Assembly (NCBI GenBank): GCA_920105625.2
Contig: OV050030.1
Span: 247,287,889 to 247,351,888 of the forward strand
Source: Clusia tigrina
Taxonomy: Eukaryota; Arthropoda; Insecta; Diptera; Clusiidae
Direction: 5' to 3'
DNA: 64,000 nucleotides
Shown: in pieces, positions 63,185-64,000 of the stretch
Layout of the letters: every line of letters begins with the position of its first letter
Position numbering within the stretch: position 1 is the stretch's first letter
Translations under genes and position numbers: made by a program
Notes under the pieces: model-generated
Told to the model about the DNA's origin: nothing
The model's database searches: none
Seen by the model: only the letters and a program-made list of their open reading frames with translations

Positions 63185-63406
63185 ATATACTTCATAGTTC
63201 AATAAGTTCGGACGTGTTTTGTGCCGCTAAATTTTTCATTGATTTATTCAAATACAAAAGTAACAAACAATAGCTAAATAAACTAGCCAAATAAAATTAA
63301 ACAAGATACACTCAGATAGAGCAAGTGGATATAGACAGAAATCCGTGATCACAAATATAAACATTGCACTCTGAAACATTTCAAGAAGCAGAAGGAAGTC
63401 CGTACC
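63185..63406 (+). other. Satellite edge and putative LINE 5' untranslated region
   Basis: The satellite breaks off after AACAATAAA at 63184 and unrelated sequence begins with ATATACTTC. The 222 bp up to the next long ORF hold no convincing gene. GGACGTG at 63210-63216 fits the Drosophila downstream promoter element consensus and lies about 26-28 bp after the boundary, where an internal promoter of a non-LTR retrotransposon would place it. This is an inference from one short motif; no TATA box or clear initiator was seen. Confidence 0.45.
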
Positions 63407-64000
63407 ATGAATACAAGAACAAAAACCACATGTAAAGTCGCTTCGTCTCCGGCTACTCCGCAAACCGTGCCTGGTAAAGAGAACCTGTCGATAGGTGCTG
63501 TTATGCAGCAATTACAATGCGGAATGGATAAGCAGAAGGAGAGCATCGTTGCTGAGCTACGTTCTGCATTGACGATGTCAGAAGAACGAGTAATGCAAAA
63601 AATTAGTGAAACAGCCGCGGTGATCTCGAACATCAAAGCTTCGCTTCTACAATTTGAAAAAAGAATTGCTGCTGTTGAGACAGTTTGCCTGGAGGTCACG
63701 ACATTGAGAGGGGAGCTGGATGCAGTGTGTCAGCGAGTGAAGCAGTGTGAGACAAAAACTCACTCTAGCATTATTCCAGGTCTTAGGGCCGAAGTTCAGG
63801 CCTTAAAATCTCAGGTGGCAAAACAGGACAATGCCGCTATTGCCTGTAACTTACGGTTATGCGGTATCCCATGTAGTCCACAGGAGGATCTACCTGGAAT
63901 ATTTGATACCATATGTACATCAGTTGGTATCACGCCGCCTGTAGTAAGGGCGGCTTATAGAGTGACACGCGTTGACAACAAAAACTCTACCGGTGATCCT
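63407..64000 (+). CDS. Non-LTR retrotransposon ORF1-like protein, partial (runs off the window)
   Basis: 198 codons, open to the window end without a stop. The ATG at 63407 has a good context (ACC before it). Residues 1-35 are polar. Residues about 40-142 are rich in Leu/Ile/Val at heptad spacing with Glu, Lys and Gln, so a long coiled coil is likely. NLRLCGIP at 148-155 then opens a segment resembling the RRM-like RNA-binding domain of insect LINE ORF1 proteins, ending with a typical AYRVTR motif. Such proteins trimerise and bind the element RNA. No zinc knuckle is visible yet. A LINE of a Jockey/CR1-like clade is my best guess; a host coiled-coil gene with the same fold cannot be excluded from this fragment. 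Confidence 0.65.
   Translation, partial: MNTRTKTTCKVASSPATPQTVPGKENLSIGAVMQQLQCGMDKQKESIVAELRSALTMSEERVMQKISETAAVISNIKASLLQFEKRIAAVETVCLEVTTLRGELDAVCQRVKQCETKTHSSIIPGLRAEVQALKSQVAKQDNAAIACNLRLCGIPCSPQEDLPGIFDTICTSVGITPPVVRAAYRVTRVDNKNSTGDP

Larger units (their letters stand above)
63185..64000 (+). mobile_element. Putative non-LTR (LINE) retrotransposon, 5' part
   Basis: An ORF1-like gene about 220 bp after an abrupt end of the satellite is the arrangement expected for a LINE inserted with an intact or nearly intact 5' end, transcribed rightward. The reverse transcriptase ORF, poly(A) tail and second target duplication would lie beyond the window, so the element type is not proven. Confidence 0.55.

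Noticed and set aside
63248..63699. Minus-strand ORFs of 87 and 116 codons at the right end
   Set aside because: They are antisense to the ORF1-like frame and its 5' region, with no coherent features of their own.

Overview
The window is almost entirely one eukaryotic satellite DNA array. A head-to-tail tandem repeat with a 196-bp monomer (about 37% GC by hand count of one monomer) fills 1-2567 and 8659-63184, roughly 290 monomers, all in the same orientation. There are no bacterial-type genes, operons, rRNAs, tRNAs or CRISPR arrays. The content points to heterochromatin of an animal, most likely an insect: the retroelement types fit this, but I do not recognise the satellite and cannot name a species.

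Layout: (1) 1-2567, 13 satellite monomers plus the start of a fourteenth. (2) 2568-8658, a complete BEL/Pao-type LTR retrotransposon of 6,091 bp, inserted inside a monomer with a perfect 5-bp target-site duplication (CTACC). It has two 265-bp LTRs differing at only two sites, a leader, gag-protease-RT coding sequence, RT-RNase H-integrase coding sequence in the -1 frame, and a polypurine tract. No env gene is present. (3) 8659-63184, about 278 monomers with obvious higher-order structure. Blocks of 5, 6, 7, 8, 9 and 10-11 monomers are duplicated in tandem, and a 5.7-kb block and a 4.6-kb block near the right end are sister copies differing by one 6-monomer unit. (4) 63185-64000, the satellite stops abruptly and a different sequence begins. 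After a short 5' region it carries an ORF, open to the window end, that looks like ORF1 of a non-LTR (LINE) retrotransposon.

The genes do not form a host pathway. The two coding loci are mobile elements that landed in, or next to, the satellite. The retrotransposon is young by its LTRs and nearly intact, but its reading frame changes by -1 inside the reverse transcriptase, exactly over an AAATTTC heptamer. Its leader contains no TGG trinucleotide, so a conventional tRNA primer-binding site is not visible. Within the satellite, the combination of shared rare variants, modular block duplications and almost no indels is the signature of repeated unequal exchange and recent amplification. I did not find a new defence or metabolic system here.
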